Part shown: positions 23,330-33,126 of the stretch, one piece after another
How the letters are laid out: every line of letters starts with the position of its first letter
Position numbering within the stretch: the first letter of the stretch is position 1
The notes under the pieces: model-generated
The model's database searches: none
What the model was told of the DNA's origin: nothing
Seen by the model: the letters and a program-made list of their open reading frames with translations, nothing else
Origin: Conchocele bisecta
Taxonomy: Eukaryota; Mollusca; Bivalvia; Lucinida; Thyasiridae
Assembly (NCBI GenBank): GCA_029237695.1
Contig: CM055272.1
Span: 12,636,042 to 12,700,041, forward strand
Length of the DNA: 64,000 bases
Reading direction: 5' to 3'
Made by a program: the position numbers and the translations under genes

Positions 23330-23545
23330 CAAAATCCGACGAGACGCGGCTGACACTGGCTTTTATACCAGCTGAACGGATTGAGCTCAGCCTCATTATT
23401 TTTCTGTTATCTCGGCGCCCATTGGACGACGGCCGACGCATTCACGTAACGGCCTCTCTGATGGGCCGCTAAAAAATAGCACAGGCTCGCTTGAAGGTGC
23501 GTATCACATGACATTCGTGACGTAAATTTGAGTTTGTGACGTCAT
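23330..23545 (-). promoter_or_regulatory. Putative promoter: CRE, CCAAT box, TATA box
   Basis: On the minus strand, in order: TGACGTCA (23,537-23,544, a perfect CRE palindrome), CCAAT (23,421-23,425) and TATAAAA (23,361-23,367), with a start expected near 23,330. Spacing between CCAAT and TATA is about 55 bp. The context is GC-rich. No downstream gene could be identified, so the site may belong to a gene whose coding exons are not recognisable or have been lost. Confidence 0.4.
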
Positions 23546-23604
23546 CACGTCGGTCGCGACGTCGGCGACGTTCTAGATTTGTCGGCACGGCGTTGTTGAA
23601 TCGC

Positions 23605-23875
23605 TCAGCGAATGCTGCAACATGTAAAACTTCAACTCGATGTCACTGTCGATGCGGTAGTCAAATTTCGTTCACGTTTTTGGATTTGCGGCACTTGAGA
23701 TGAAGGCTGTCAGGCGAGACTACATTCCTGACATGTTAAAATGTTCGCATCACACCAAAAATGTTGGCCAGCTACCCCACCCACTTGATTTAACTTGTAA
23801 AACTTCATCTCCATGTCACCGTCGATGCAGTGATCGGATCTCGGTGAAATCTTCATAGCTGCGACCCTTGAGATG
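23605..23875. repeat. ~180-bp tandem repeat, first block
   Basis: Recurring words ACATGTAAAACTTCAACTCG-like, GTCGATGCAGTG, TTAAAATGTTCGCATC and CAGCTACCCCACCCACTTGA mark about one and a half units. Related units occur at 27,685-28,240 and 28,500-28,670. Confidence 0.7.
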
Positions 23876-24085
23876 GGAATGGAATGGTGCTTAACGGCAC
23901 ATCAACAGAAAATAGTATCATTTAGGGCCAAGCTATATAGATGAAGAATACAAATAATATGAAAATAGTATGTTAGATTTGGTAGGTAATCAGATGATTT
24001 GGGTAAAAGTATAAATATGATGAAAAATATAAATAAAGAACTAGTATAGAATTATCAAATTACAGAAATGAGAAACATGTATACA
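23876..24085 (-). mobile_element. 5'-truncated non-LTR retrotransposon 3' UTR
   Basis: Same UTR words as the other copies: GGAATGGTGCTTAACGGCAC, ATCATTTAGGGCCAAGC, GATGAAGAATACAAATAAT and GAGAAACATGTATACAATTG. No coding part. Confidence 0.85.
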
Positions 24086-24099
24086 ATTGTAACACGAGT

Positions 24100-24360
24100 G
24101 CCGATGGTCACAATATACGTCCGTCGAGGCGAGGCCGGTCAACAAGGGGAGATAACTCATCTTGACGTGATAAACATGTAAACCTAATTTGGTTACGATC
24201 CGTCAAGTAGAACTCGACTTATTGCGTAGACAAGGATACAGAGTCCGATTAAAAATGACATTTTAGGCTTCTTCGTCTTGCCGTGTTAAAAATGTAAACC
24301 GAATTTGGTTATGATCGGTCAAGTGGAATTTGAAGATAAGTCATCAGAACGTTTGAAAAT
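24100..24360. repeat. Dispersed repeat with TTTGGTTA...CGTCAAGT words, two units
   Basis: Two related units (near 24,165 and 24,285) share AATGTAAACCGAATTTGGTTA-like text and GATC(C/G)GTCAAGT. The same block recurs at 25,440-25,530 next to the GC-rich run, and a scrap of it at 9,075-9,095. It resembles the 3' part of the (GGAC)n repeat class seen in molluscs. Confidence 0.6.
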
Positions 24361-24364
24361 CAAT

Positions 24365-24655
24365 CACTTTTGTGCCACAAAATTCAATTCTGTGTCACAA
24401 AATTCAATTCTGTGTCAATTCTGTGTCACAAAATTCAATTCTGTGTAACAAATTTCAATTCTGTGTCACAAAATTCAATTCTGTGTCACAAAATTCAATT
24501 CTGCACACGCATGTAAGAAGACACAACATTCAACAACATTAAGTGACACAACATTCAATTCTGTGTAACAAAATTCAATTCTGTGTAACAAAATTCAATT
24601 CTGTGTCACAAAATTCAATTCTGTGTCACAAAATTCAATTCTGCACACGCATGTA
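24365..24655. repeat. Minisatellite, 20-bp unit CTGTGTCACAAAATTCAATT
   Basis: Roughly a dozen copies in two blocks, each block ending in CTGCACACGCATGTAAGAAG, so the array has a higher-order duplication. Variants have GTGTAACA in place of GTGTCACA. Confidence 0.9.
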
Positions 24656-24662
24656 AGAAGGA

Positions 24663-24742
24663 CTACCATTGGTCAGAAACTGGACTGGAGAAATGGGTCA
24701 CGGTCGCCGATCAGCGATCCAAAATGGCGTCTGAAGAAGTAA
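24663..24742 (+). promoter_or_regulatory. Possible 5' end of a host gene: CCAAT, ATG, splice donor
   Basis: A CCATTGG box near 24,667 is followed by AAAATGGCGTCTGAAGAA, where the ATG at 24,724 has a good context and would encode MASEE. GTAAGT at 24,739 is a consensus 5' splice site in phase 0. No next exon could be identified in the window, so this rests only on the signals. It could be chance. Confidence 0.3.
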
Positions 24743-25112
24743 GTTTCAGAGAACGCTGGATGAAACACACTTGTTACTGCTTTGTAGCTTAGTGTTGCAA
24801 GGTATTCTTACTGTTTAAACGTATACACGGGGTGCTAGCAAGGTCCCATGATAAAATGGTCTCGTGTGGTGGTGCGGCGGAATAGTTGATGTGTGTGCAC
24901 GTTTCGGCTGGAGATTGCGGCGGTTTTGCGTTGCGGTTGTCCCGGTAATCATAATATAACCAAAATAACTGTCCATAAAGAAGTAGAATATTGATATATT
25001 GGGTTATATTTTCGCATTGAAATATTTAAACATGCAAGTGTACTCCACCATCTAGTAAAATGGACTGAGACCGATCTCAACCAATCAACGTAGAGATGAC
25101 ATAGACTATCAG
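24743..25112. other. Intergenic, nothing recognised
   Basis: No coding-like frame, repeat or hairpin of note; would be intron 1 if the start at 24,724 is real. Confidence 0.5.
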
Positions 25113-25420
25113 TTACGCAAACTAATTTTTGTGGACAAAACTGACTTTTGTGGACAAAACTGAATTCTGTCCCACAAAACAGAATTTTGTTCACAAAACT
25201 CAATTCTGTCTTACAAAATTGAATCCTTTATAAAAAAAATGAATTTTGTATATCAAAATTTTACATAATTGGATTCTGTGATTTTTAGTGTTACAAAACT
25301 CAATTTTGTCTGGACAAAATTGGTTTTTGTATCAGCATTTTACATAATTGGATTTTGTGATTTTAGTGTTACAAAACTCAATTTTGTCTGAACAAAATTT
25401 GTTTTGTACACATAATTAAC
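25113..25420. repeat. AT-rich semi-palindromic repeats (ACAAAATTGAATTTTGT type)
   Basis: Words such as GACAAAACTGAATT, TACAAAACTCAATTTTGTC and ACATAATTGGATTTTGTGAT repeat irregularly. They are nearly the reverse complement of the minisatellite at 24,365-24,655 and may share its origin. Confidence 0.65.
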
Positions 25421-25429
25421 CTGTCCTGC

Positions 25430-25612
25430 ATGGCGCCCCGTATCTTCGGCTTGACGTGATAAACAGGTATACCAAATTTGGTTAAATTCCGTCAAGTTGA
25501 ACTCTAGTTATTGCGTGGAGAAGCTGTGCCCGCCCGCCGCCGCCCCGCCCCGCCCCGCCCCGCCCGCCCAAGATGAATACTTAATACGTCCCGTTTTTCA
25601 AACGGGCGTCTA
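25430..25612. repeat. Dispersed repeat ending in (CCGCC)n and CCCGTTTTTCAAACGGGCG hairpin
   Basis: ATACCAAATTTGGTTAAATT, then CCGTCAAGTTGAACTCTAG, then a CCGCC-rich run at about 25,530-25,570 and a perfect CCCGTTT...AAACGGG hairpin. This mirrors 10,985-11,075. It abuts the truncated 3' side of retrotransposon copy D. Confidence 0.65.
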
Positions 25613-27178
25613 AAAATCAGATCTTCCGATTCAAGTTGGTTTCGTGGAGAAAGTTAAACAAACCTTCAATGTTCTCCACCTGAAATAACTCCGCAAGTGA
25701 AGAAACATTGAAGTGTTTGCGTCGAATATCGGCAAAGTCGATACAGTCAAGTAGGATGTGTTGCACGGTAAATGCGATGTGGCATGGAATACGCCATGGA
25801 GGCAGCTCACCTTTGAGCATATACGAATGCGTTAGTCGTGTATGTCCAATGCGCAATCGACTAAGGACAACTTCATCACGGCTTACATGTCTGTAGCCAG
25901 GAGTCCATTCGCCCAGAGTCGGTTTCACAGCATGAAGTTTATTATCTGTGAGCAGATCCGACCGGGTCTGCATTGTATCGGAGATGTACGAGTTGGTGGA
26001 TGATTTAAAATCATGATAGCAAACAGCAAAATGAGAAGTCGGTAGCTCCAGGGCGGCCTTGGCAGCACTATCTGTCCTGTCATTGCCCTTGATACCAGTA
26101 TGACTGGGGAGCCAACACAAAATAATGTCATTGCCAGACAAAAGTAAATTATGGTGTAGCTCCATGATTTGGCGGACAAGTGGATGTTCAAGCTTCATGT
26201 TGTACAAAGCTTGCAGTGAAGATAATGAATCGGAAAATAAAATGATTTGTTTTCTCCAAGATATTTTCGCAAAATCAAGAGCAAATAAATATCGAAGATT
26301 TGTCTGGGAGTCTGTATTGAAGATCTCCCTCGGGGACAGCGGCAGCAGCTGCTACCCGGTCCCCGTCCTTTGAGCCATCAGTCAAAAGCGGAGTGTATGT
26401 ATCTGTCTTTAACTTAAAGAAAAAGTGTTTTAAAAATGGATGGGTCAGTCGTTGCTTTCGTGTGCTGACTAAGATCGAAGATCACATTGGGCTGCTCCAA
26501 CTGCCACGGTGGAGTATCTGGAACAGCGTATTTGGCAATGTAATCCAGATCTAAGCCAGCATCGTGTATCAAAGGATCCATTCTCTTGCCGAATGGTGGC
26601 TTGAAGCTTGGTTTCTTATTGAAAAGAGCATCTGTAGTGCGTTGAAAGACAGTGTCAATAGCTGGATTAGACGGATTGGAATATAGTTTAGTGGCGTATT
26701 GCAAAGATAATTTGGTGCGTCTGTCGTGGAGAGAAGGCTCATTTGCTTAGGATATAAGCTCTGTGCGTTAGACGTACGGAATGCACCCAGGCAGAGTCTT
26801 CAGCCTTGTTGATGTATTGGATCGAGGGTCAGAAGATCGGATTTACTGGCAGATCCATATACAGTGCATCCGTAGTCTAGTTTTGAGCGAACATATGCGA
26901 TGTAAAGGCGGTGCAGCACCTTTCGGTCTGCACCCCAGTCATGATTTGCTACCACTCGCATTAAGTTGAGTGCTTTCTGGCATTTAGCCTTGAAGTCTTG
27001 TAAATGATGTTTAAAAGTGAGTTTAGGATCAAAGATAAGACCAAGAAATTTCTGCTCCCGAACAACTGGGATGGGATGTGATCCCAGTTTAAGCTCGGGA
27101 TCAGGGTGAAGTCCGCGTTTTTTGAAAAAATGCATGCTGTTAGTTTTCGATTTCGAAAATTTAAAGCCTTGAGATGAG
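25613..27178 (-). mobile_element. Non-LTR retrotransposon copy D (RT thumb, RNase H, C-terminus)
   Basis: Reading down from 27,178: RT thumb region (EQKFLGLIFDPKLTFKHHL, YVRSKLDYGCTVYG), the RT-RNase H linker (PSNPAIDTVFQRT near 26,640), RNase H (CWLPSHTGIKGNDRTDSAAK) and the C-terminal CHC motif (FTVQHILLDCIDFADIRRKH). This is the most continuous copy in the window and serves as reference for copies A, B and C. It is 5'-truncated inside RT and 3'-truncated before the UTR. Frames are broken near 26,400 and 26,800. Confidence 0.88.
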
Positions 27179-27249
27179 AGCTGTCGACGCTAAGCAAAGT
27201 TACAGCAGTTTGACCCGTCGCGCTAGTGTAATTCATCGCGTTTGTTCTC

Positions 27250-27480
27250 GAACATTCTGAGTTGGTTGGTTGTGTGTCTTAGCGCCGCCGACATCATTAT
27301 TGATCTCGAACATAATTCAACATCTCTGAGTTGGTTGGTTGTGTGTCTTAGCGCCGCCGACATCGATATTGTTCTCGAACATTGGTTGGTTGTGTGTCTC
27401 GCTCGCTCGCTAGCTCAGATTTTTGTTCTAGAATATTCCATGTGTTTATCTCATTGTGGTCTACGATAAACATTTTTTTT
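27250..27480. repeat. Three tandem ~65-bp units with GAGTTGGTTGGTTGTGTGTC
   Basis: Words TTGGTTGGTTGTGTGTCT and AGCGCCGCCGACATC recur at about 27,262, 27,332 and 27,383 (the last truncated), followed by CGCTCGCTCGCTAGCTCAG. The last word also occurs upstream of the fold-back at 28,240, so the region 27.4-28.5 kb is a partial duplication. Confidence 0.75.
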
Positions 27481-27498
27481 ATTTTTTCTTAATTGTTT

Positions 27499-27634
27499 TA
27501 TGGGGGTACCCTTTGTAGGTTTGGTCCTGGTCCTGGTGTGTCCTCTTTTCTTAAAACAAAGTTTCAATAAAAATACCCCATATAAATATACCCAGGACCA
27601 GGACCAGGACCAACCTACACAGGGTACCCCCATA
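27499..27634. mobile_element. Fold-back element, GGTACCC/TGGTCCTGG type, copy 2
   Basis: Same arms as the copy at 22,408; left arm GGGGGTACCCTTTGTAGG, right arm the reverse complement with four CCAGGA words. Confidence 0.85.
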
Positions 27635-27684
27635 AAAATAAAATCCCCACCATTTGCTTTTTTACCCCACCCACTTTTTTAGCA

Positions 27685-28240
27685 TGTAAAACTTCAACTC
27701 GCCGATAGTCTCGATTCAGTGGTCCGATCGCTGTGAAGTCGTCACCGTTACGACCCTTGAGACGGCCACAGTGAGACGAGATGACAACCTCGGCATGTCA
27801 AAATGTTCGCATCTCTCTCGAGCCGTTGTGCATTTACTCATGTTGGTCAGTTACCCCACCCACCCACCAGGCTCAACATGTAAAACGTCAACTAGACGTA
27901 ACTCATGACCCAATGATCCGATCGCGATGAAGTCTTCACAGTTGCGCTCAGCCAGATGCAGGCTATAAATCGAGACAACATACTCAGCATGTTAGAATGC
28001 ACTAAAGTTAACATGTAAAACTTCAACTCGCTATAGATGTCGATGCAGTGGTCAGATTCTGTTACGGTCTTCGGGTTTGAGTCACTTGAGGTGCAGGCTT
28101 TAAGGTGAGTCTACATTCCCGACATATTAAAATGTTCGCCTCTCACCAAAATTGTTGGTCAGTTACCCTACCCACCTGACTTAACATGTAGGACTTCAAT
28201 CAGTCATAGATGTCGACGCAGTGATCGGATCTCGGTGCTC
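27685..28240. repeat. ~130-190-bp tandem repeat, second block
   Basis: Unit starts at about 27,685, 27,880, 28,013 and 28,183, each with ACATGTAAAAC(T/G)TCAACT-like, a GATCCGATCG-like word and TTAAAATGTTCGC or a relative. The second unit is shortened. A fourth partial unit (28,500-28,670) lies beyond the next fold-back. Confidence 0.7.
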
Positions 28241-28312
28241 GCTAGCTCAGATTTTTGTTCTAGAACATTGTGGTCAGCGATAAACAAATATTTTTATTAG
28301 TTTTATATATGT

Positions 28313-28453
28313 TATGGGGGTACCCTGTGTAGGTTGGTCCTGGTCCTGGTCCTGGTCCTGGTGTGTCCTCTTTTGTTAAAACCAAGTTTCAATAAAAATA
28401 CCCCATATAAATATAGCCAGGACCAGGACCAACCTACACAAGGTACCCTCATA
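28313..28453. mobile_element. Fold-back element, GGTACCC/TGGTCCTGG type, copy 3
   Basis: Left arm GGGGGTACCCTGTGTAGG with four TGGTCC words; right arm ends ACCTACACAAGGTACCCTCA. Loop again contains CCCCATATAAATATA. 28,671-29,059 beyond it shows nothing I can name. Confidence 0.85.
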
Positions 28454-29059
28454 CAAATAAAATCTTCTCCATTTGGTTTTTTACCCCACCCAATTTGTTT
28501 AGCATGTAAAACTTCAAACAGCCATAGATGTCGACTCGGTGGCCAGATCGCTATGAAGTCTTCACCGCTGTGCTCAGTCAGATGCAGACTATAATGCGAG
28601 CCAACATACTCGGCCTATTAAAATGTTCGAATCTCACAAAAAATTGTTGGGCAGTTACCTCACCCACTTGATTTTCGGTATCGACGTTGACACGTTGCTG
28701 GTCGAACAACAACTGATCAAATTGTGCACAGGTTCCTACTCACGTGCCGCAGCTGCCGATCGAGAAACTGCACAGGACATGTCGAATACATGCAGCGTGC
28801 TGATGACTACGACGACGATCGACATGGACACCTTGATCGTCGTACATCATGAAGACAACGGCCCTTTTGAGGGCCACATCATGCACTCACGAAATAGAAC
28901 TTGTGCAATAAAATGTGTTCAACGTTCACGTTTTAGCTTTGAAACTGGGGGCCAAAAAGGGGGGGGGGTCTTAATATCAAAAGCGATACAAAATGACAAT
29001 GAAATAAAATTACGGTAAGATTACGGGTCTGCTTTTAAATATTAAAAAATCTATCGTTC

Positions 29060-30428
29060 TTAGAGTGGGATCATTATCACAATCATCAATACACTACCTC
29101 CCCAAAAAACAATTTACATGGACATCAGACAAAGCCCAGTCGTTGGGTATGACATTCTCAAATAATGCAAACCTAATTTATCAACACAACATTGATCCAA
29201 AAATTAAAGAATTCAAAATTGTTTAAACAAATGGAAATACAGTCACCTCACATTGATAGGAAAAGTAAACGTAATACAAAAATTCGCTATACCAAAACTA
29301 ATATATCCGTTAACGGTCATTCAAACGCCTCCGGATAGCACTATTTAATATTCATATCCGGAAAAGATTATATGATTGTTTATGGGATTCTAAGCCAGAA
29401 AAAATTAAAAGAACGGGGGTGGGGGGGGGGGGGGGGTGGGGGGCGAGGGGGGGGGGGGTGGGGGGGGGGGGGGGATCAATATGCTTGATATCGAATTGTT
29501 TTATACGATCATTAAAAGCTAGTTGGGTAAAAAAACTATGTGATGATGATGGTCGAAAATTAACTTTACAGAAACAAACACTATCATATGAAAACAGATC
29601 TTATGGAATAACTCGCACATTAAAAACGAATCAAGAACAATGTTTTATAAGGACTGGCAGGAAAGGGGCATACACAAAGTAGAACACATTTTTGATTTTA
29701 GAATAAAACAGTTTTACAGATTCCCAGATTTCGCGGAACTATATTCAATTAGAAATGCTGACTATCTAAAATACTATACGTTAATAAGGTGCATACCTCC
29801 ACAATGGGTAGAACAAATAAAAACTGAAAACATTAACGTGATACAAAACAGCCAAAAACAGTAAATCTATAAAGAAAACATATTAAAACCGGAACAGAAA
29901 TGGGAGAGCATATTTTCGGATAAAACTCTTAACTCAAAAACGATATACTATATTACTATACCGAGTACCATAGATATAAGGCTCAGAAATTTCCAATACA
30001 AATATCTAATGAGAATTATAGGTACCAATCAACTGATGGCAAGGTGTAATATAGTAGAATCTAGTTTATGCGATTTTTGTAACATGCAGATATAAACATT
30101 CGATCATCTATTCTGGGAATGCAATGTGATACAAAATGTCTGGTCACAAATGAATCTCTTCTTAATAGACAAAGACATTCCAGTGGAAATAAATGTTTAC
30201 ACAATTTCATTTGGAATTGTCGAAACGGGCATACACAGAAAACAATTGCAATATATTTTACTCTTAGCCAAGTACTATATATATAAATGTGAACACCAGA
30301 AAATCAACCTGTGTTTCAATAATTTTATACCATACTTGAAGCATAGTATCACAGTTGAGAAAATTATAGTCCAAGGAAAAGACAAATTGGATAAACACAT
30401 TACCAAATGGGGACATATTGTTATTTAA
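29060..30428 (+). pseudogene. L1/Tx1-like non-LTR retrotransposon, C-terminal half of ORF2
   Basis: Reading fragments in several frames give SLGMTFSNNANLIYQHNID, KFAIPKLIYPLTVIQTPP (RT thumb region), KVEHIFDFRIKQFYRFPDF, KYYTLIRCIPPQW and then NFQYKYLMRIIGTNQLMARC, LCDFCNMQ, TFDHLFWECNVIQNVW. The last is the CCHC-like C-terminal motif (CxxC...H..W.C...) typical of the L1/Tx1 group. A ~60-nt G-rich tract at 29,416-29,474 interrupts the thumb region. Multiple stops; inactive. The end near 30,428 has no clear poly(A). 30,429-30,782 holds nothing recognised. Confidence 0.72.
29416..29474. repeat. G-rich tract inside the L1/Tx1-like remnant
   Basis: Nearly uninterrupted G with a few T, A and C, about 59 nt. 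It lies between two coding fragments that are otherwise close to contiguous. It could form G-quadruplexes or be an assembly artefact. Confidence 0.9.
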
Positions 30429-30782
30429 TATTATACTAGCAGACCGCAAATAGCAGGTACATGTAACTAACTCATTTACAAACCACAAAAAACGGTTATG
30501 TTTTACATATTAGTATCAATGGACAAGGACACACAGCTTATTCTTTTTCTTATCTCAAACATGCCTATATATACTACATCTCAATCTATCAATCTGCTCG
30601 ATTTAAATGAAACCTTACAAAATGGTGATACGTGTATGTCTGCAGCTGTGTGTTGGCTCTACTAAATAACTCGGCTGTAATTTATAAATAGTTGTGTATT
30701 AGTGGCTTGTAAATGCCTTACTGTCCTTACCAGCCGTGCAGATCTACTTTCGCTTAAGTTAAATGCAAACGGGTTTCTGCCC

Positions 30783-31935
30783 TCAGCTACGATATGTTTT
30801 TTCAAACTGGGCTAAGCACCTGTCGGTCTCACCGGCCATATTCACAAAAATATGCATTTTGCACAAGAATGACAGGACCTTGCCCAACTCTTCCTTCATA
30901 CCAGCTGATATGGAATCCCAGTGCTCAACGACAATTGGCAGTAAGCCTTGTCGAATTGGCTGCAGTTTGTCATTGAATACTGTGTTGACAGAACCCTGGT
31001 CAGACATAGTGGCTATGATAGAGACAATTAGTTTGGCCACATCCTTAGTGTGTTCCTTTGATGTGGTTGAACTAATGGAACTGGCAAAATCAGATACAAT
31101 ACCTTTACATTCATTGAATATTGTATTGGAATCACCTCTAGCCACCTCGGACAAACAAGCAGATAATGTATTTACATCTGCGGTTTTTATTTGGACCGAC
31201 TGAAAGTGTCGGTGGAATTTAGAGGTGTCATATTGGTGCAATGCATTACCTTCGGACAGGTGGTCGTTCCATTTCTGCAGCATGGCCTCTGCAACCTGTC
31301 TTTGGGCAACCCGCCGGGCTTCAAACATCAGGCGAAATTTCACTCCAGTGCTAGGTGATCTGGAAAATTGCCTGTCAAGTGCAATTGTATGACACTATTC
31401 ACCCTATTTTGACTTACCCCACATTTAGTGATTAAAGTCATGATAGTGGAGCGAATTTCATTTGAATACTTACCATCATGAAAGCAGTCAATGGTTGAGT
31501 CCTGAAAATGGCATTTATTTTCTCAAGTTCAATAATTTTCTTTTCTTTGAGTATAATTTCAGATTTTAGTGATTCAATATTCACTTCAAGATCATTTCAA
31601 TATTTGTATTAAGTATACTGGTGGAATATTCTTTAGAACAAGGCAGACGTCAAACTTTTACATTAAACCCATTTTCTCTCCCTTTAGCACTTTCATTTCT
31701 TCATCCTGCTCCTCGCAAACATCTTTCAGACTTTTTATCTCTCATTCTTTTTCCAAAATAATATTCTCTTTCATGTCTATTGTCTCCTCTCTGCGTTTTA
31801 TTTTTTTTATGAATGTTTCTTGTACACAGTTTCTTTAATTTTCTTTTTTTCCCCTCTAATTCGTCTAGCGTTTCATCAAGTTATTTTGACAGACTGTCGT
31901 ACTTTTCTTGGGAATGTTACTCATTTGCTGTTGTA
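30783..31935 (-). pseudogene. Uncharacterised expanded family: coiled coil plus conserved C-terminal block
   Basis: The longest clean part (30,783-31,343, open upstream to about 31,358) encodes FEARRVAQRQVAEAMLQKW, LSACLSEVARGDSNTIFNEC, ATMSDQGSVNTVFNDKLQP and LSFLCKMHIFVNMAGETDR. Just upstream, in another frame, is DGKYSNEIRSTIMTLITKC and NRVNSVIQL. Further up (31,600-31,935) are coiled-coil fragments such as LDETLDELEGKK and DVCEEQDEEMKVLKGEK. I recognise this order (coiled coil, GKY..EIR, VI+.V, VAEARxxAQxQVAE, LREVxxGD, MSDR..V...FN.LL, FCGLHxLVxLA) from uncharacterised proteins numerous in molluscs and cnidarians. Function unknown. Frameshifts near 31,355 and in the coiled coil mark it as decayed. 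Confidence 0.6.
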
Positions 31936-33126
31936 TGCAAATTTAAAAGGGCAGTACGCGATGCTTGGGGTAAGGTAGGTATGGTGTCTTGAATACTAGT
32001 ATCTGTTTTTGGAAACTGAAAGTATTTGGACATTAGGGATTCAAGGTCTTTTTTCTTGTTTTGGCATTTGCTTCGACTTTTCATTTAATCTTCTTATTTT
32101 AGTGTTCAAAAGTCGCAATATTGCAATCGCATTAACTATTTGGGTACTGTGCGTGTATACTGTCTTTGGCTTTGGTTATACTGGGTGTTTTTTCCCAAAT
32201 GTCAAGGATATTCTTGTTTGACGGTCGTTGCGTATCTAAAACAATGAAGTAACTATTTAGTGAATACTCGTTTAGTACCGTAGATAGGCCTTCCAACACA
32301 ACAGCTGACAAGTGTCTGCTAACAGTGTAGCTCTAGAATAGCAATCTCATTGTGTTATGCAATGTTTGTGGATATGCCTCAATTTTTAACACAGTTATTT
32401 ATTTAAGGAATAAAACCATGCTGTTGCATTTACTATGAGAAGAAAAACATATGTTTAAATTGTGTGGAGTCTGAAGGACAGCATGCATACTTTAAGCAGA
32501 CAATATGTTTTTATTACCACAATAAACGCAACTGCCCATGCAGTGGGAGGGCCTACGCATCAGATAAAAGTTCCCGTCGGCATGGAATGTTAAAAGTGAA
32601 CAACTTGTATAAATGTATTCTACCATATCCCATAAACTCAAAAACTGCTGTTGTCATTTTTTCAACTGTAATTTTTGGCATAAGAATGCCATATTATGTC
32701 ATTATACCAAGGCAGACATGTGGTTGTACAATGTTTAAATGCAGATTATTGTAGTAATATTTTCACCAATGCAATACGAAGGGCTCCCACATTTACAAAG
32801 TGTCCAAAACAATATTAATTTTATTATAATATCTCAAAATGGCGGCCGAAAAGAGTGTTTTCCATATTTCCTGCCTCTAACAATTTATTTCAAATAAAAC
32901 TTCGACCTGTCACGTGTTCCTCAGATGGAATCAACTATTTAAAATGCATTAAATTCAACTAAATCGCGCTGGGTGACATACGTCATGTTATTAGCTATAA
33001 CGTATTTAACAACGCTGTGATTTTCTCGTTTCGAAGCAGTTACAATTTGTGTAATAAGCGCGCGAAAGTTGTGCAATCGTACAAATTGTTACTTTCTTGC
33101 ATTACGCTTTGCTATAAACTTGTTCA
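31936..33126. other. Intergenic, AT-rich, nothing recognised
   Basis: A 96-codon open frame at 32,464-32,757 resembles no family I know. Around 32,990-33,120 the DNA is less AT-rich and could be the upstream region of the next locus. Confidence 0.45.

Noticed and set aside
24365..24655. CRISPR-like array of 20-bp repeats
   Set aside because: Units are directly tandem without unique spacers, and the context is eukaryotic.
28623..29018. 131-codon frame
   Set aside because: Spans the end of a tandem repeat and a G-run; no family resemblance.
32464..32757. 96-codon frame with several Cys
   Set aside because: Cys spacing fits no finger I know, and no flanking coding blocks or splice sites support it.
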